Assembly: GCA_050292445.1 (NCBI GenBank)
Contig: JBNKLQ010000075.1
Span: 1 to 23,005, forward strand
Direction: 5' to 3'
DNA length: 23,005 nucleotides
From: Leptofilum sp050292445
GTDB taxonomy: Bacteria; Chloroflexota; Anaerolineae; Promineifilales; Promineifilaceae
Below, one piece after another: positions 1-7,747 of this stretch. The number at the start of each line of letters is the position of its first letter. The stretch's first letter is position 1. The notes beneath the pieces are model-generated. The model made no database searches. It had not been told where the DNA came from and was given only the letters and a program-made list of their open reading frames with translations. The translations under genes and the position numbers were made by a program.

Positions 1-216
1 GGTTGCCTTTGGCATTGCCGTTTACCAAATTCAGTTTTGTGCGGGAGATTGAGAATAATACAGTTTTAGGTTCTAGATGAAACAGGACGCTGATGAACGC
101 TGATAAACGCAGATCACAAACTGATTAATCTGCGTCATCAGCGTCAATCCGCGTCCCAATGTTTTTTTATTTTTTTACTACCCAAAAACTCTGGTGAGAA
201 GAAAATAGATAAGCCT
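1..216. other. Intergenic leader, possibly with the tail of a gene entering from the left
   Basis: No complete gene is present here. Two forward frames stay open from the left edge, one to a TGA at 50-52 and one to a TGA at 78-80. Either could be the last 16-25 codons of an upstream gene, and I cannot choose between them. The rest holds an inverted repeat at 85-156 and a T-rich tract at about 162-177, which together look like a terminator for that upstream gene. The start codon at 217 has no convincing Shine-Dalgarno; the nearest purine stretch (GGTGAG, 193-198) is too distant. Confidence 0.4.
85..156. repeat. Dispersed inverted-repeat element, copy 1 (GGACGC...GCGTCC)
   Basis: This 72-bp imperfect palindrome starts GGACGC (85-90) and ends GCGTCC (151-156). 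Its arms contain repeats of the type GATGAACGCTGATAAACGCA on one side and ATCTGCGTCATCAGCGTC on the other. The left arm closely matches the left arm of the copy at 7631-7660. A T-rich run at 162-177 follows directly, so in the forward direction it could act as an intrinsic terminator for a gene entering from the left. Confidence 0.75.
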
Positions 217-1119
217 ATGACAAATAAACCCATCATTGATGAAAGTGAGGTAATCACCCTCTTAAGCCAATTTTTCAACCAACCAGTTTATGAACTTGCG
301 CCGCTGGGAACCGGGCAGATTGCCCTTGTTTTCTCCTTTCGAGTTGGCGATCAAGAATTTGTCATCCGCTTTGTGGAGAATAAGATGGCGCACACGCTCA
401 AAAAGGAAATTGTGGTAGCAGAGTTGTTGCAGGGGAGCGAGGTGCCGCTGCCACCCATTTTACATCAAGGCACCCTGGCTGAATTTCATTTTGCGATTGC
501 GCCAAAGGCCGCTGGACTGCCGCTGGATGAGTTGACGGCAGAGCAACATGAGCAAGTTGCGCCCGACGTGATCTCTATGTTAGATGCGATTCACCAGGTT
601 GATGTGAGTGGCACGCAAGGGTATGGTGGTTTTGATGAAACGGCCGTTGGTCAATTTTCTAGCTGGCCGGAATATCTTTTGAGCGTGGCCGAGGAAGAGG
701 AAGAGGGTTTTTACGGCAAGTGGCATCGGCTGTTCGAGGAATCGTTTTTGGAACGGCCGTTATTTGAACAGCTCTACACAGAAATGCAGCGCTTGTTTGT
801 CTTTCTGCCCGAGGAACGTTATTTGGTGCATGGCGATTATGGTTGGAACAATGTATTGGCAGAGGCGGGGAAGGTTACGGCCGTTTTGGATTGGGCCAAT
901 GCCCTCTACGGTGATTTCCTCTTTGACATCGCCTACCTGTCCGCTTTTCAGCAATATTATCGTGCACATCATCAGGCGGTTCCGCACTATTTGGAACGGA
1001 TTCGCTGCTACCAATGTTTTTCCAGTTTAGATGGGCTGCGCTTCTTCGCCAAAACGGACAACTACGACGGCTATCAATGGATCAAGCGCGGTATTGCCAA
1101 GAATTTGGGATTTGGATGA
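217..1119 (+). CDS. Aminoglycoside phosphotransferase-family kinase, hygromycin-B-kinase (Hph)-like
   Basis: 300 residues with the protein-kinase-like APH fold. The catalytic loop HGDYGWNNVL is at 205-214: D207 is the expected catalytic base and N212 a metal ligand. The metal-binding aspartate is D225 in VLDWANALYGD. The N-lobe has a glycine-containing loop (PLGTGQIALVFSF, 29-41) and a conserved FVIRF strand at about 48-52. The order of motifs and the stretch around HGDYGWNNVLAEAGKVTAV resemble hygromycin-B 4-O-kinase from memory. Family membership is solid, but the substrate is not shown; many such proteins phosphorylate unrelated small molecules. The gene stands alone and converges on the kinase gene at 1168 with only 48 bp between. 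It carries three ACGGCCGT palindromes. The ATG at 217 is the only plausible start, but its ribosome site is weak. Confidence 0.85.
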   Translation: MTNKPIIDESEVITLLSQFFNQPVYELAPLGTGQIALVFSFRVGDQEFVIRFVENKMAHTLKKEIVVAELLQGSEVPLPPILHQGTLAEFHFAIAPKAAGLPLDELTAEQHEQVAPDVISMLDAIHQVDVSGTQGYGGFDETAVGQFSSWPEYLLSVAEEEEEGFYGKWHRLFEESFLERPLFEQLYTEMQRLFVFLPEERYLVHGDYGWNNVLAEAGKVTAVLDWANALYGDFLFDIAYLSAFQQYYRAHHQAVPHYLERIRCYQCFSSLDGLRFFAKTDNYDGYQWIKRGIAKNLGFG

Positions 1120-1167
1120 TTGACGTTACCGAATATGATCTGCCCAGTCACAAATCTCTCAATCGCT

Positions 1168-3384
1168 TTAAGGCTGGTCAGGCAGTAACGTCACGCAACG
1201 GAAGCCGGTGCTGGGGACGAGGCGGAATTCGGGGGCGCGCTCGCTGGCGCGGTTGGTGGTGCGCAATTGTTCTGTAAGGCTGTCGTAGCCGCCGCCACGC
1301 ATGACGCGATCATCGGTGACGCTGACTTCGGGGCCGGTGGGGTTTTCTGCCGGGGTGCGATCATAGTAGATGGCGTCGTAGCCATCGGCGACCCATTCCC
1401 AAACGTTGCCCGCCATGTGGTACACGCCAAACGGGCTGGCACCTTCAGACAGGCTGTTGACCGGCTGCAAATTGTCAAAGGTTCCTGCAAAGACGGCAGG
1501 GATGGTGCCTGCGTCGTTAATTTCTAACGTGTCGCCCCAGGGATAGAAACGGCCGTCTCCTCCCGTCGCCGCCAATTCCCACTCAGCCTCTGTGGGCAGC
1601 CGTCCCCCCACCCATTGGCAGTAAGCATTGGCCCCATGCCAGCTTACATTGTTAATCGGATAATCGCCAAAACTTGCCACAGCAACATACTCAATTGTAT
1701 TGTCCGTGAGGTAGCTAAGCCGGGTCTCAAAATTGGTGGAAAGACAGGTAAAGCCATTGCAAGCACTGACGTAATCGCCCAACGTATTGAGGAAAGCAGC
1801 ATACTGCGCCACGCTCACCTCATATAGATCAATCGCAAAGGAATTGACCGTGACTTCATGCCGGGAGCGTTCGTCTGGTTCGGCCAGTTCATCCTCGTCC
1901 CGAGCGCCCATCATGAAGGTGGTGGCGGGAATAATAACTTGCGGCATTCCGTCCAATTCACGGGTCAGCACAATTGTAGGTGTAGGGGTCGGAATGCTGG
2001 TAGCGGTGGCCGTCGGCTGTGGTGTGGGCGTGTTGGTTGGTGAAGGGGTGGGGCTAGGCAGGGGTGTACTGGGAACGGCCGTCACTGTTTCCGTCACCAC
2101 AATAATTTCTGTGGGAACGGCCGTTGGCGTCTGCGACGGTACCGTGGTTGGCGTCTCGGTTGGAGCCAGTGTTGCTGTGGCTGTCGGCGGCAGGCTGCCA
2201 TTCTGCGCCAAATAAACCAGATCATCTGGCGAGTGGCCTTCCCAAATGAAAAACCAGCCTGCTGCCCCAGCCACTCCCGCAATAATGAGCAAAAACAGCA
2301 AAAAGAAGAGGCAGGAACGGCCGTTGCTCGTTTTTGCTTTCTCTGCTTTAGGCGTCGGCACCACAACCTGCTGTGCCTGCCCCATCGCTACGGCCGCAGG
2401 CGGAGGCGGCAAATCGCGCGGTGCCGTAGAAAGCGGCGGGCCAGAAACAGCCGGGGGCGGAGGCGGCTTAACGAGCGGCGAAGCCACGGAGTCCGGATCA
2501 TCGTTGACTGTATCCAAGGTGACAATCCCTACTTCTTCAGGCTGCTTGATGGCTTGCTCAACGGCCGTTGCCAGCAAATTACCATTTGGATACCGGTCGC
2601 CCGGCTCTTTGGCCAACGCTTTCAGGATAACGGCCGTTAGCGCCGGACTTAAATCGGGACGCACTTCTTGTGGCGAGGGAGGCAGTTCTCCCATCTGCTT
2701 CATGGCAATTTCTAACGGGGCAGCCCCTTCAAACGGCCGTTGCCCGGTAAACATCTCGTACAAAACAACGCCCACGGCGTACAAATCGCTCTGTGGCACC
2801 ACGCTGGCGGAGGAGATGGCTTGCTCTGGCGCGACGTAGTGGGGCGAGCCAAAAATATCCCCTTTTGTTTCGCTGTCTGCCAGCAAGGCCAGGCCAAAAT
2901 CGGTAAGGTAGGAACGGCCGTCTTCCCCCAGCAAAATATTCGATGGCTTTACATCCCGATGGATGATCCCCTTGCTGTGCGCATAATCCAACGCCCCGCA
3001 CAGCTCCCGCACATAGCGCGCCGCTTCCAAGGCCGGTATCCATTCCTTTTGCGCTTTCAGCTCCGCCAAATAGCTGAACAAATCCCGACCAGGAATATAC
3101 TGCATGGCCATATAAAACAGGCCAGACACCTCACCATAACGATACAGCCGCACAATGTGAGGATGTTCCAGTTGGGCAATCGCCTGGGCTTCCCGCTCAA
3201 AACGGGCCCGGTACGCCTCATCAGCCCGATACACCGCATCAATCACCTTGATGGCTACTTCGCGCTTCAGGCGACTATCGCGCCCGCGATAAACGCGCGC
3301 CATGCCCCCGTATCCTAGTAAGGAAACGAGTTCATATTCATCTAACTGCTGCCCAATGAGCGGATCTTGATTGAGATTTGTCAT
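1168..3384 (-). CDS. Transmembrane Ser/Thr protein kinase fused to an extracellular FGE/sulfatase-modifying-like domain
   Basis: 738 residues from ATG 3384. I prefer this to the GTG at 3411 because the extra nine codons run into the inverted repeat at 3397-3496; neither start has a clear Shine-Dalgarno. Residues 17-280 are a PknB-type kinase: glycine loop LGYGGMARVY, K46 in VAIKVI, HRDVKPSN at 142-149, DFG at 162-164, and GSPHYVAPEQA in the activation segment. A Pro-rich juxtamembrane stretch (about 305-345) leads to one membrane helix (about 358-381) and a Thr/Pro linker (about 396-476). Residues 479-733 form an FGE-sulfatase (SUMF1-type) domain with GGRLPTEAEWE, FYPWGD, GNVWEWVADG and RGGGYDS. 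The cysteine pair of catalytic FGE after the RGG motif is absent (LTEQLRTTNR), so the domain probably binds or senses rather than makes formylglycine. An inside-kinase, outside-sensor topology is inferred. Confidence 0.93.
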   Translation of the reverse strand: MTNLNQDPLIGQQLDEYELVSLLGYGGMARVYRGRDSRLKREVAIKVIDAVYRADEAYRARFEREAQAIAQLEHPHIVRLYRYGEVSGLFYMAMQYIPGRDLFSYLAELKAQKEWIPALEAARYVRELCGALDYAHSKGIIHRDVKPSNILLGEDGRSYLTDFGLALLADSETKGDIFGSPHYVAPEQAISSASVVPQSDLYAVGVVLYEMFTGQRPFEGAAPLEIAMKQMGELPPSPQEVRPDLSPALTAVILKALAKEPGDRYPNGNLLATAVEQAIKQPEEVGIVTLDTVNDDPDSVASPLVKPPPPPAVSGPPLSTAPRDLPPPPAAVAMGQAQQVVVPTPKAEKAKTSNGRSCLFFLLFLLIIAGVAGAAGWFFIWEGHSPDDLVYLAQNGSLPPTATATLAPTETPTTVPSQTPTAVPTEIIVVTETVTAVPSTPLPSPTPSPTNTPTPQPTATATSIPTPTPTIVLTRELDGMPQVIIPATTFMMGARDEDELAEPDERSRHEVTVNSFAIDLYEVSVAQYAAFLNTLGDYVSACNGFTCLSTNFETRLSYLTDNTIEYVAVASFGDYPINNVSWHGANAYCQWVGGRLPTEAEWELAATGGDGRFYPWGDTLEINDAGTIPAVFAGTFDNLQPVNSLSEGASPFGVYHMAGNVWEWVADGYDAIYYDRTPAENPTGPEVSVTDDRVMRGGGYDSLTEQLRTTNRASERAPEFRLVPSTGFRCVTLLPDQP

Positions 3385-3396
3385 AGATTCGGAATG

Positions 3397-3496
3397 GGAC
3401 GCAGAGCACACAGAGATTAATAGAGACCAGTGAGAATAATGAGATTTTTCTCTAAACTCTCTATGATCTCATTGCCCCTTACTTTTCTCTGCGTCC
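3397..3496. repeat. Dispersed inverted-repeat element, copy 2 (GGACGCAGAG...CTCTGCGTCC)
   Basis: This 100-bp element has perfect 10-bp terminal inverted repeats: GGACGCAGAG at 3397-3406 and CTCTGCGTCC at 3487-3496. A nested pair, AATGAGAT (3438-3445) and ATCTCATT (3466-3473), suggests a long cruciform or RNA hairpin. It fills the gap between the 808-residue protein gene and the kinase gene, directly upstream of the kinase ATG. It is a subtype of the same family as 85-156 and is most like 19685-19771. Confidence 0.75.
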
Positions 3497-3502
3497 AAAA
3501 TT

Positions 3503-5929
3503 TCATCGCTTAATCAGCAGGCCTCGTTTTTCGTAGGAGGTGCTAACGATGCGGTGCAGATCATGCACGTATTGGTTCAGGCCAGTGGCAAAGGAGTCTA
3601 ACTGATCAGCAATAATGCGCACGGCTAAATCCTGGCGGCCAACGGCCGTTAACATCGCCACATGGGGCCGAAAATCACGCACCGTTACATGCATCAAATC
3701 ATCGGCATCGGTCAGCACACCCCAGGCCAGCTCCTTCTTTTCGTTGTCATCTTTGGCCGTCATAAAGCGGGTCAGGCTGCTGCTGGGGGAGACACGCCCT
3801 ACGTTAGAGAACACTTCACGCCCCTTGATCAAATCATTTAACACATCAAATTGACCCGGAATTTTATCCAGCAATCGCTGTAAAGGCACGGGCAAATGAG
3901 CCAGCAACCGAATCGAATCTACACTGATGCTTTCACCCGTGCTGGCGCGTATCTTGGCCTGGTTCAACACCTCACCAAACCCGGCCAGCATCGTCAGGTA
4001 CGATTTTTGCAGCTTCTCGAACTGGCCAAAAATATGCTGTCTGCTGCGGTTTGCCCGCTCATAGTTGCGCAGCGCCGCCAGCGTACGCTGATGCTCGCCG
4101 ATCAAATCCAGGTTGGCCAGCGGCACTTCAAACGTCATCGGGTAAACGCGGTCGCGTGGGCTGCGGCGGCTTGCATCCACCGGAATGAGGATGACGGGAT
4201 TGTTGGCTTGGCTTTGCAGGGCAGCCAAGGCGGTTTTGGCTGCTGGTTGGGTACGGTCGTCTGCCAATAACAGTTCCAATTGTTCCACCAACTCCGGCGC
4301 AGGCCGGTACACCAGGCTGTGAATGGTGCGATACAGCACCAGCAAATCATTCACCGTCATGCGCAGCAAATCGTTGCGCTGCTTGAACAACTCACGCAGC
4401 TCTAAAATGGCAGGCAGGTTGACTGCCGTGGTTTCGGCACCAACTTCTTGGGCAACATGCGGGGCCGCTTGAATCCGCTGCCGGTCGCTGGGGCGCAGCG
4501 TTAGTTCGGGCGCATACGGCCGATTTTGTGGCCCCGTCGTTGCTGGTAAGCTATGTAAATGCACCGCCCAGGCCAACGCCTCATTTGTCAAAATTTCAGC
4601 CACAGCTGCGCCCCAAATCCCATCAAAAAAGATGTGAGACAAATCAAAAACAAACGTTTCGCCCGTATCGAAAATGGTCAGCGGCTGGTCGCCAATAGCC
4701 CGTTCTGCCTGGCGCAGGTTGGCCAGTGGTTGGTGGCGTGACTGCTGATCCGTGTTGATCCAGATCGGTGCCTGGCGCAAGCTGGTAATTTCCTGGCGCA
4801 GCCCCTCACTGGTGCCACCTAAAAATTCGGGCATAGCCGCCCGCTTCATCTGGGCCAGTTCGGCCAGCTGGACTTGTTCCCTTTTTGTCGGATTGTGCAT
4901 CAGGTTGGCGATGTAGCCGCGCATGGTGGCTACGTTTTGGGGACGGCCGTTTTTATCGGCGCAAGCAGGAATTAAATAGTAGTGACCCTGATGAATAATG
5001 CCGATCTGCAGCTGCTCTAGCGGAACTGGCTTGCGCTCTTCACCGTACAGCGCCGGTTCTAAATAGGCGCGAATGCTGAGCTGCTGCTGGTAGGCGGGTA
5101 AGGCCTCGGCTTCAGCAGCGGTAATTTTCTTTTGCCATTCGGTATGCACAGAAGCAGGCAAATCGGCCAGGGCATTGGCTAAAAAGGCATCAAATTTGCG
5201 GCGACGATAGGCGGGATAATCTTCCTGCGGCTGGACATCGGCTCCACGGCCGTACGGCCGTGAGCGTTCCCAGCGCGTGTACAAATCGGCAAAGCGTTCG
5301 CTGTTGGGTAGTTTGGCGGTAAGTTCGCGCAGGGTACTGGTGTAGACCCGCTCGCGCCATTCATTTTCCAACAGATTGTAATATTGGTGCAGGCAGTGAA
5401 CGGCCGTCATGGCCAGGGCCGTTACCCGATCTACCGAGGAAAGTTGAATGCCGTGTTGGCGCAAGGTTGTGTCGAAACCGTGGGTTTCGCAAGCGTGGCG
5501 GGCGGTATCATCACGCAGAGCATAATCAATGTAAAATTGCCAGATGCCTTCGGGAAAAGAAGCATCTACTTCTTTACCAGCCAGTTTGAGCAAATTTTGG
5601 TACGCCCACAAAACGGCCGCTGGACCGGCAAAAAAAGTACCGTAAACCGCTTTATCTAACAACGCTTGGTCTATTCCTTTGAAGAGTAGATAAATGTCTC
5701 GTTTGACGGTTTTGGCAGGCGGCTTGCGGCTGGGCAAGCGCAGCAAGCCATTCAGGATCACGCTAGGAACGTTACCGGCCGGAGCGTACCGGGCAATAGC
5801 AGCCACCAGCTTATCGATTTCGGGCAAGGACAAGGACGACAATTCATGCACCTTCTGTGTGTAGGCAATTTTACGAAGAGTATGAATGGTAGCTTGAGTG
5901 GCGTCAATGGCCCGTTTACGGTCGTCCAC
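3503..5929 (-). CDS. Large protein of unknown function with a possible CoA-acyltransferase HxxxDG motif
   Basis: 808 residues from a GTG start at 5929; no Shine-Dalgarno at good spacing. I do not recognise the family as a whole. The predicted protein is soluble, with no signal peptide or membrane helix. Residues 432-437 read HIFFDG after a hydrophobic strand (TFVFDLS), the pattern of the HxxxDG catalytic motif shared by condensation domains, wax-ester synthases, BAHD enzymes and carnitine acyltransferases. A late SNVGR at 708-712 sits where that superfamily often has an SN-x-G element. The first 350 residues are helix-rich, including a striking WQFYIDYALRDDTARHACET stretch (130-149), and have no motif I can name. 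It is a single gene between the kinase and accC. Acyltransferase activity is an inference from two short motifs. Confidence 0.8.
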   Translation of the reverse strand: MDDRKRAIDATQATIHTLRKIAYTQKVHELSSLSLPEIDKLVAAIARYAPAGNVPSVILNGLLRLPSRKPPAKTVKRDIYLLFKGIDQALLDKAVYGTFFAGPAAVLWAYQNLLKLAGKEVDASFPEGIWQFYIDYALRDDTARHACETHGFDTTLRQHGIQLSSVDRVTALAMTAVHCLHQYYNLLENEWRERVYTSTLRELTAKLPNSERFADLYTRWERSRPYGRGADVQPQEDYPAYRRRKFDAFLANALADLPASVHTEWQKKITAAEAEALPAYQQQLSIRAYLEPALYGEERKPVPLEQLQIGIIHQGHYYLIPACADKNGRPQNVATMRGYIANLMHNPTKREQVQLAELAQMKRAAMPEFLGGTSEGLRQEITSLRQAPIWINTDQQSRHQPLANLRQAERAIGDQPLTIFDTGETFVFDLSHIFFDGIWGAAVAEILTNEALAWAVHLHSLPATTGPQNRPYAPELTLRPSDRQRIQAAPHVAQEVGAETTAVNLPAILELRELFKQRNDLLRMTVNDLLVLYRTIHSLVYRPAPELVEQLELLLADDRTQPAAKTALAALQSQANNPVILIPVDASRRSPRDRVYPMTFEVPLANLDLIGEHQRTLAALRNYERANRSRQHIFGQFEKLQKSYLTMLAGFGEVLNQAKIRASTGESISVDSIRLLAHLPVPLQRLLDKIPGQFDVLNDLIKGREVFSNVGRVSPSSSLTRFMTAKDDNEKKELAWGVLTDADDLMHVTVRDFRPHVAMLTAVGRQDLAVRIIADQLDSFATGLNQYVHDLHRIVSTSYEKRGLLIKR
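5245..5262. repeat. Fused pair of ACGGCCGT palindromes forming an 18-bp perfect palindrome
   Basis: CACGGCCGTACGGCCGTG reads identically on both strands and contains two ACGGCCGT units back to back (cores 5246-5253 and 5254-5261). It lies inside the 808-residue protein gene, encoding Arg-Pro-Tyr-Gly-Arg. Confidence 0.9.
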
Positions 5930-6015
5930 AAGACGTTGCCTTTGCGTATGATTGAGTTAAGTACTACAAGATGGTGCGCGCTTATTATGCCGAATTTGCG
6001 GTTTACTGTAAACCC

Positions 6016-7524
6016 TTAGCCGATTTTGACGTTGCGCCAAACGGCCGTTTCTCCCCACGGATCATAAACAGCGCCATTTTCTGTAATGTTTGCCGTTCCC
6101 CCCGGCTTTCCCCTACCCTGGAGCAGCTCAAAAATAGCCGCCCCCAGCCAGGCGTCTTCTGGCATTGGCTCCTGCTGCCAATTGGGCAGCACCTTTTGCA
6201 AATAGTTGGTGCTGGTCTGGCCGCTGTGGAAAGTAGGCTCCTGCAAAATGGCCAGCAGGTACGGAATGTTAGTCGTTACGCCCAGCACCACGGTTTGCTG
6301 CAAGGCGTGGACCATCTTGGCAATGGCCTCGTCTCGCGTGTGCCCCCAGGTGATGACTTTAGCCAGCATGGGATCATAGTAGGGTGAAACGGCCGTTCCC
6401 GACACAATACCGTCATCCACGCGAATACCTGGACCAGACGGCCGTTCATAGCACGTAATTTCCCCAATCGAGGGTAGGAAATTTTGCGCCGGGTCCTCGG
6501 CATAGACGCGACATTCAAGGGCGTGGCCCCGCTGCCGAATCTCGTCCTGGCTAAAGGGCAGCGGCTCCCCGGCGGCTATGCGAATTTGCCAAATGGCAAT
6601 ATCGACACCCGTCACCAATTCTGTAATCGGGTGCTCCACCTGAAGACGCGTGTTCATCTCCAAGAAGTAAAACCCGCCCGACTCATCGACGATGAATTCT
6701 ACCGTGCCCGCACTGCTGTAGCCTACCGCCTGCGCCAGCGAAACGGCCGCAGCCGCCATGCCCTGCCGCAAAACGTCGTCCTGAATCACTGGTGCTGGCG
6801 TTTCTTCAATAATTTTTTGATGCCGCCGCTGGATCGAACATTCCCGCTCAAACAGATGCAGGACCTTGCCGTGCTGGTCACCCAGCACTTGAATTTCCAC
6901 ATGGTGAATCTCGGTGAAATATTTTTCGACCAGGATGTGGCTGTCACCAAAGGAGTTTTGGGCTTCGCTGCGGGCAGCCTGCACGGCCCCGGCAAACTCG
7001 TCGTCGGACCAAACCACGCGCATCCCTTTGCCGCCACCACCTGCACTGGCTTTGATGAGAATGGGATAGTTGATGTGGGAAACGGCCGTTTGCAGTTCCA
7101 TCACATCCATCCCCGCCCCATCCACACCGGGCACAATGGGCACACCCGCTTGCTGCGCCAGCTCACGCGATTTAGCTTTACTGCCCATCAGCTCAATCGC
7201 TTCCGGGCTAGGGCCAATAAACACGATGCCCCGCTCGGCACAGGCGTTGGCAAATGCGGAATTTTCGCTCAAAAAGCCATAGCCGGGATGGATTGCTTCG
7301 GCCCCACAACTGGCGGCAATGTCTAAAATGGCGTTCTGGTTGAGGTAAGTGTCTGTGGCGCTAACGCCAGGCAGCGTGTACCGTTCATCAGCCAGCTTTA
7401 CCCAGGAGGCATCAGCATCGGCATCAGAATGGACAGCAACGGCCGTAACCCCCAATTCATGACAGGCCAAAATCAACCGTCGCGCAATTTCCCCTCGATT
7501 AGCAATCAAAACCTTTTGAAACAT
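6016..7524 (-). CDS. accC: Biotin carboxylase subunit of an acyl-CoA carboxylase (AccC/PccA/MccA type)
   Basis: 502 residues. It carboxylates the biotin of a carrier protein using ATP and bicarbonate, the first half-reaction of acetyl-, propionyl- or methylcrotonyl-CoA carboxylase. The N-terminus KVLIANRGEIARR and the segment AEAIHPGYGFLSEN are family signatures. The ATP-grasp domain has the glycine-rich loop ASAGGGGKGMRVV (159-171), and the active-site strand FLEMNTRLQVEHP (287-299) contains E289, N291, R293 and E297. It is about 50 residues longer than stand-alone AccC, yet it stops before any biotinyl domain and shows no MKM biotinylation site. The carrier and the carboxyltransferase must be encoded elsewhere, and the acyl-CoA substrate cannot be read from this subunit. 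The ATG at 7524 has GGGAG ten nucleotides upstream, buried in a hairpin (7535-7584). Confidence 0.93.
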   Translation of the reverse strand: MFQKVLIANRGEIARRLILACHELGVTAVAVHSDADADASWVKLADERYTLPGVSATDTYLNQNAILDIAASCGAEAIHPGYGFLSENSAFANACAERGIVFIGPSPEAIELMGSKAKSRELAQQAGVPIVPGVDGAGMDVMELQTAVSHINYPILIKASAGGGGKGMRVVWSDDEFAGAVQAARSEAQNSFGDSHILVEKYFTEIHHVEIQVLGDQHGKVLHLFERECSIQRRHQKIIEETPAPVIQDDVLRQGMAAAAVSLAQAVGYSSAGTVEFIVDESGGFYFLEMNTRLQVEHPITELVTGVDIAIWQIRIAAGEPLPFSQDEIRQRGHALECRVYAEDPAQNFLPSIGEITCYERPSGPGIRVDDGIVSGTAVSPYYDPMLAKVITWGHTRDEAIAKMVHALQQTVVLGVTTNIPYLLAILQEPTFHSGQTSTNYLQKVLPNWQQEPMPEDAWLGAAIFELLQGRGKPGGTANITENGAVYDPWGETAVWRNVKIG

Positions 7525-7534
7525 ACAAACAAAA

Positions 7535-7584
7535 CTCCCGCAGATTTATGGACAAGCCCTAACTTTACCATAAACCTGCGGGAG
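7535..7584 (-). promoter_or_regulatory. Hairpin that would mask the accC ribosome binding site
   Basis: CTCCCGCAGATTTATGG (7535-7551) and CCATAAACCTGCGGGAG (7568-7584) are inverted repeats matching at 16 of 17 positions, with a 16-nt loop. Read on the accC (minus) strand, the 3' arm contains GGGAG, the only Shine-Dalgarno-like sequence before the ATG at 7524. The 5' arm's CTCCC would pair with it. This geometry suits translational control or an RNA thermoswitch; a DNA operator dyad is the alternative. The dyad is directly visible, but its function is inferred. Confidence 0.65.
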
Positions 7585-7596
7585 AGAAAGTAACTG

Positions 7597-7747
7597 ATTA
7601 CTGTCCTAGCTACATATCACTTTTGGAATTGGACACTGATGAACACTGGTTTACACAGATAAAAAACATAAATCAGTGGCTATCTGTGTTAATCTGTGTC
7701 CTATTTTTCTTTTCTCGCTCAAACTGATATGTGGCTAGATTACTGTC
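7597..7747. mobile_element. MITE-like element: 133 bp, 14-bp terminal inverted repeats, 9-bp flanking direct repeats
   Basis: The element spans 7606-7738. Its ends are CTAGCTACATATCA (7606-7619) and TGATATGTGGCTAG (7725-7738), inverted copies matching at 13 of 14. It is bracketed exactly by the perfect direct repeat ATTACTGTC (7597-7605 and 7739-7747), as expected for a 9-bp target duplication. It encodes nothing. Its interior contains a copy of the GGACRC...GYGTCC family (7631-7701). One caution is that the direct repeats resemble units of the heptad array next door, so they could predate the element. Confidence 0.55.
7631..7701. repeat. Dispersed inverted-repeat element, copy 3 (GGACAC...GTGTCC)
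   Basis: This 71-bp element starts GGACAC (7631-7636) and ends GTGTCC (7696-7701), with internal ACACAGAT (7653-7660) opposed by ATCTGTGT (7682-7689). Its left arm matches copy 1 at 85-114 at most positions, largely with G-to-A changes (GGACACTGATGAACACTG here). It is nested inside the MITE-like element at 7606-7738. Confidence 0.7.

Noticed and set aside
1..80. Calling a definite partial gene at the left edge
   Set aside because: Two different forward frames are open from the edge and neither has a recognisable motif.
1014..1277. Plus-strand open frame spanning the end of the phosphotransferase gene and the end of the kinase gene
   Set aside because: It overlaps two better-supported genes and has no ribosome site or family signature.
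1975..2200. Short repetitive stretch that might look like tandem DNA repeats
   Set aside because: The period is irregular and explained by a Thr/Pro-rich protein linker. There are no CRISPR-like identical repeats with unique spacers.
1787..2839. Plus-strand open frames rich in Gly/Val opposite the kinase linker
   Set aside because: They are the antisense reading of the Thr/Pro repeats in the kinase gene.
6000..6014. Small palindrome GGTTTACTGTAAACC after accC, considered as a terminator
   Set aside because: The stem is only six pairs with a three-base loop and no T-tract on the accC strand.
6484..7326. A 280-codon open frame on the plus strand opposite accC
   Set aside because: It lies wholly antisense to a highly conserved biotin carboxylase and its translation shows no known motif.
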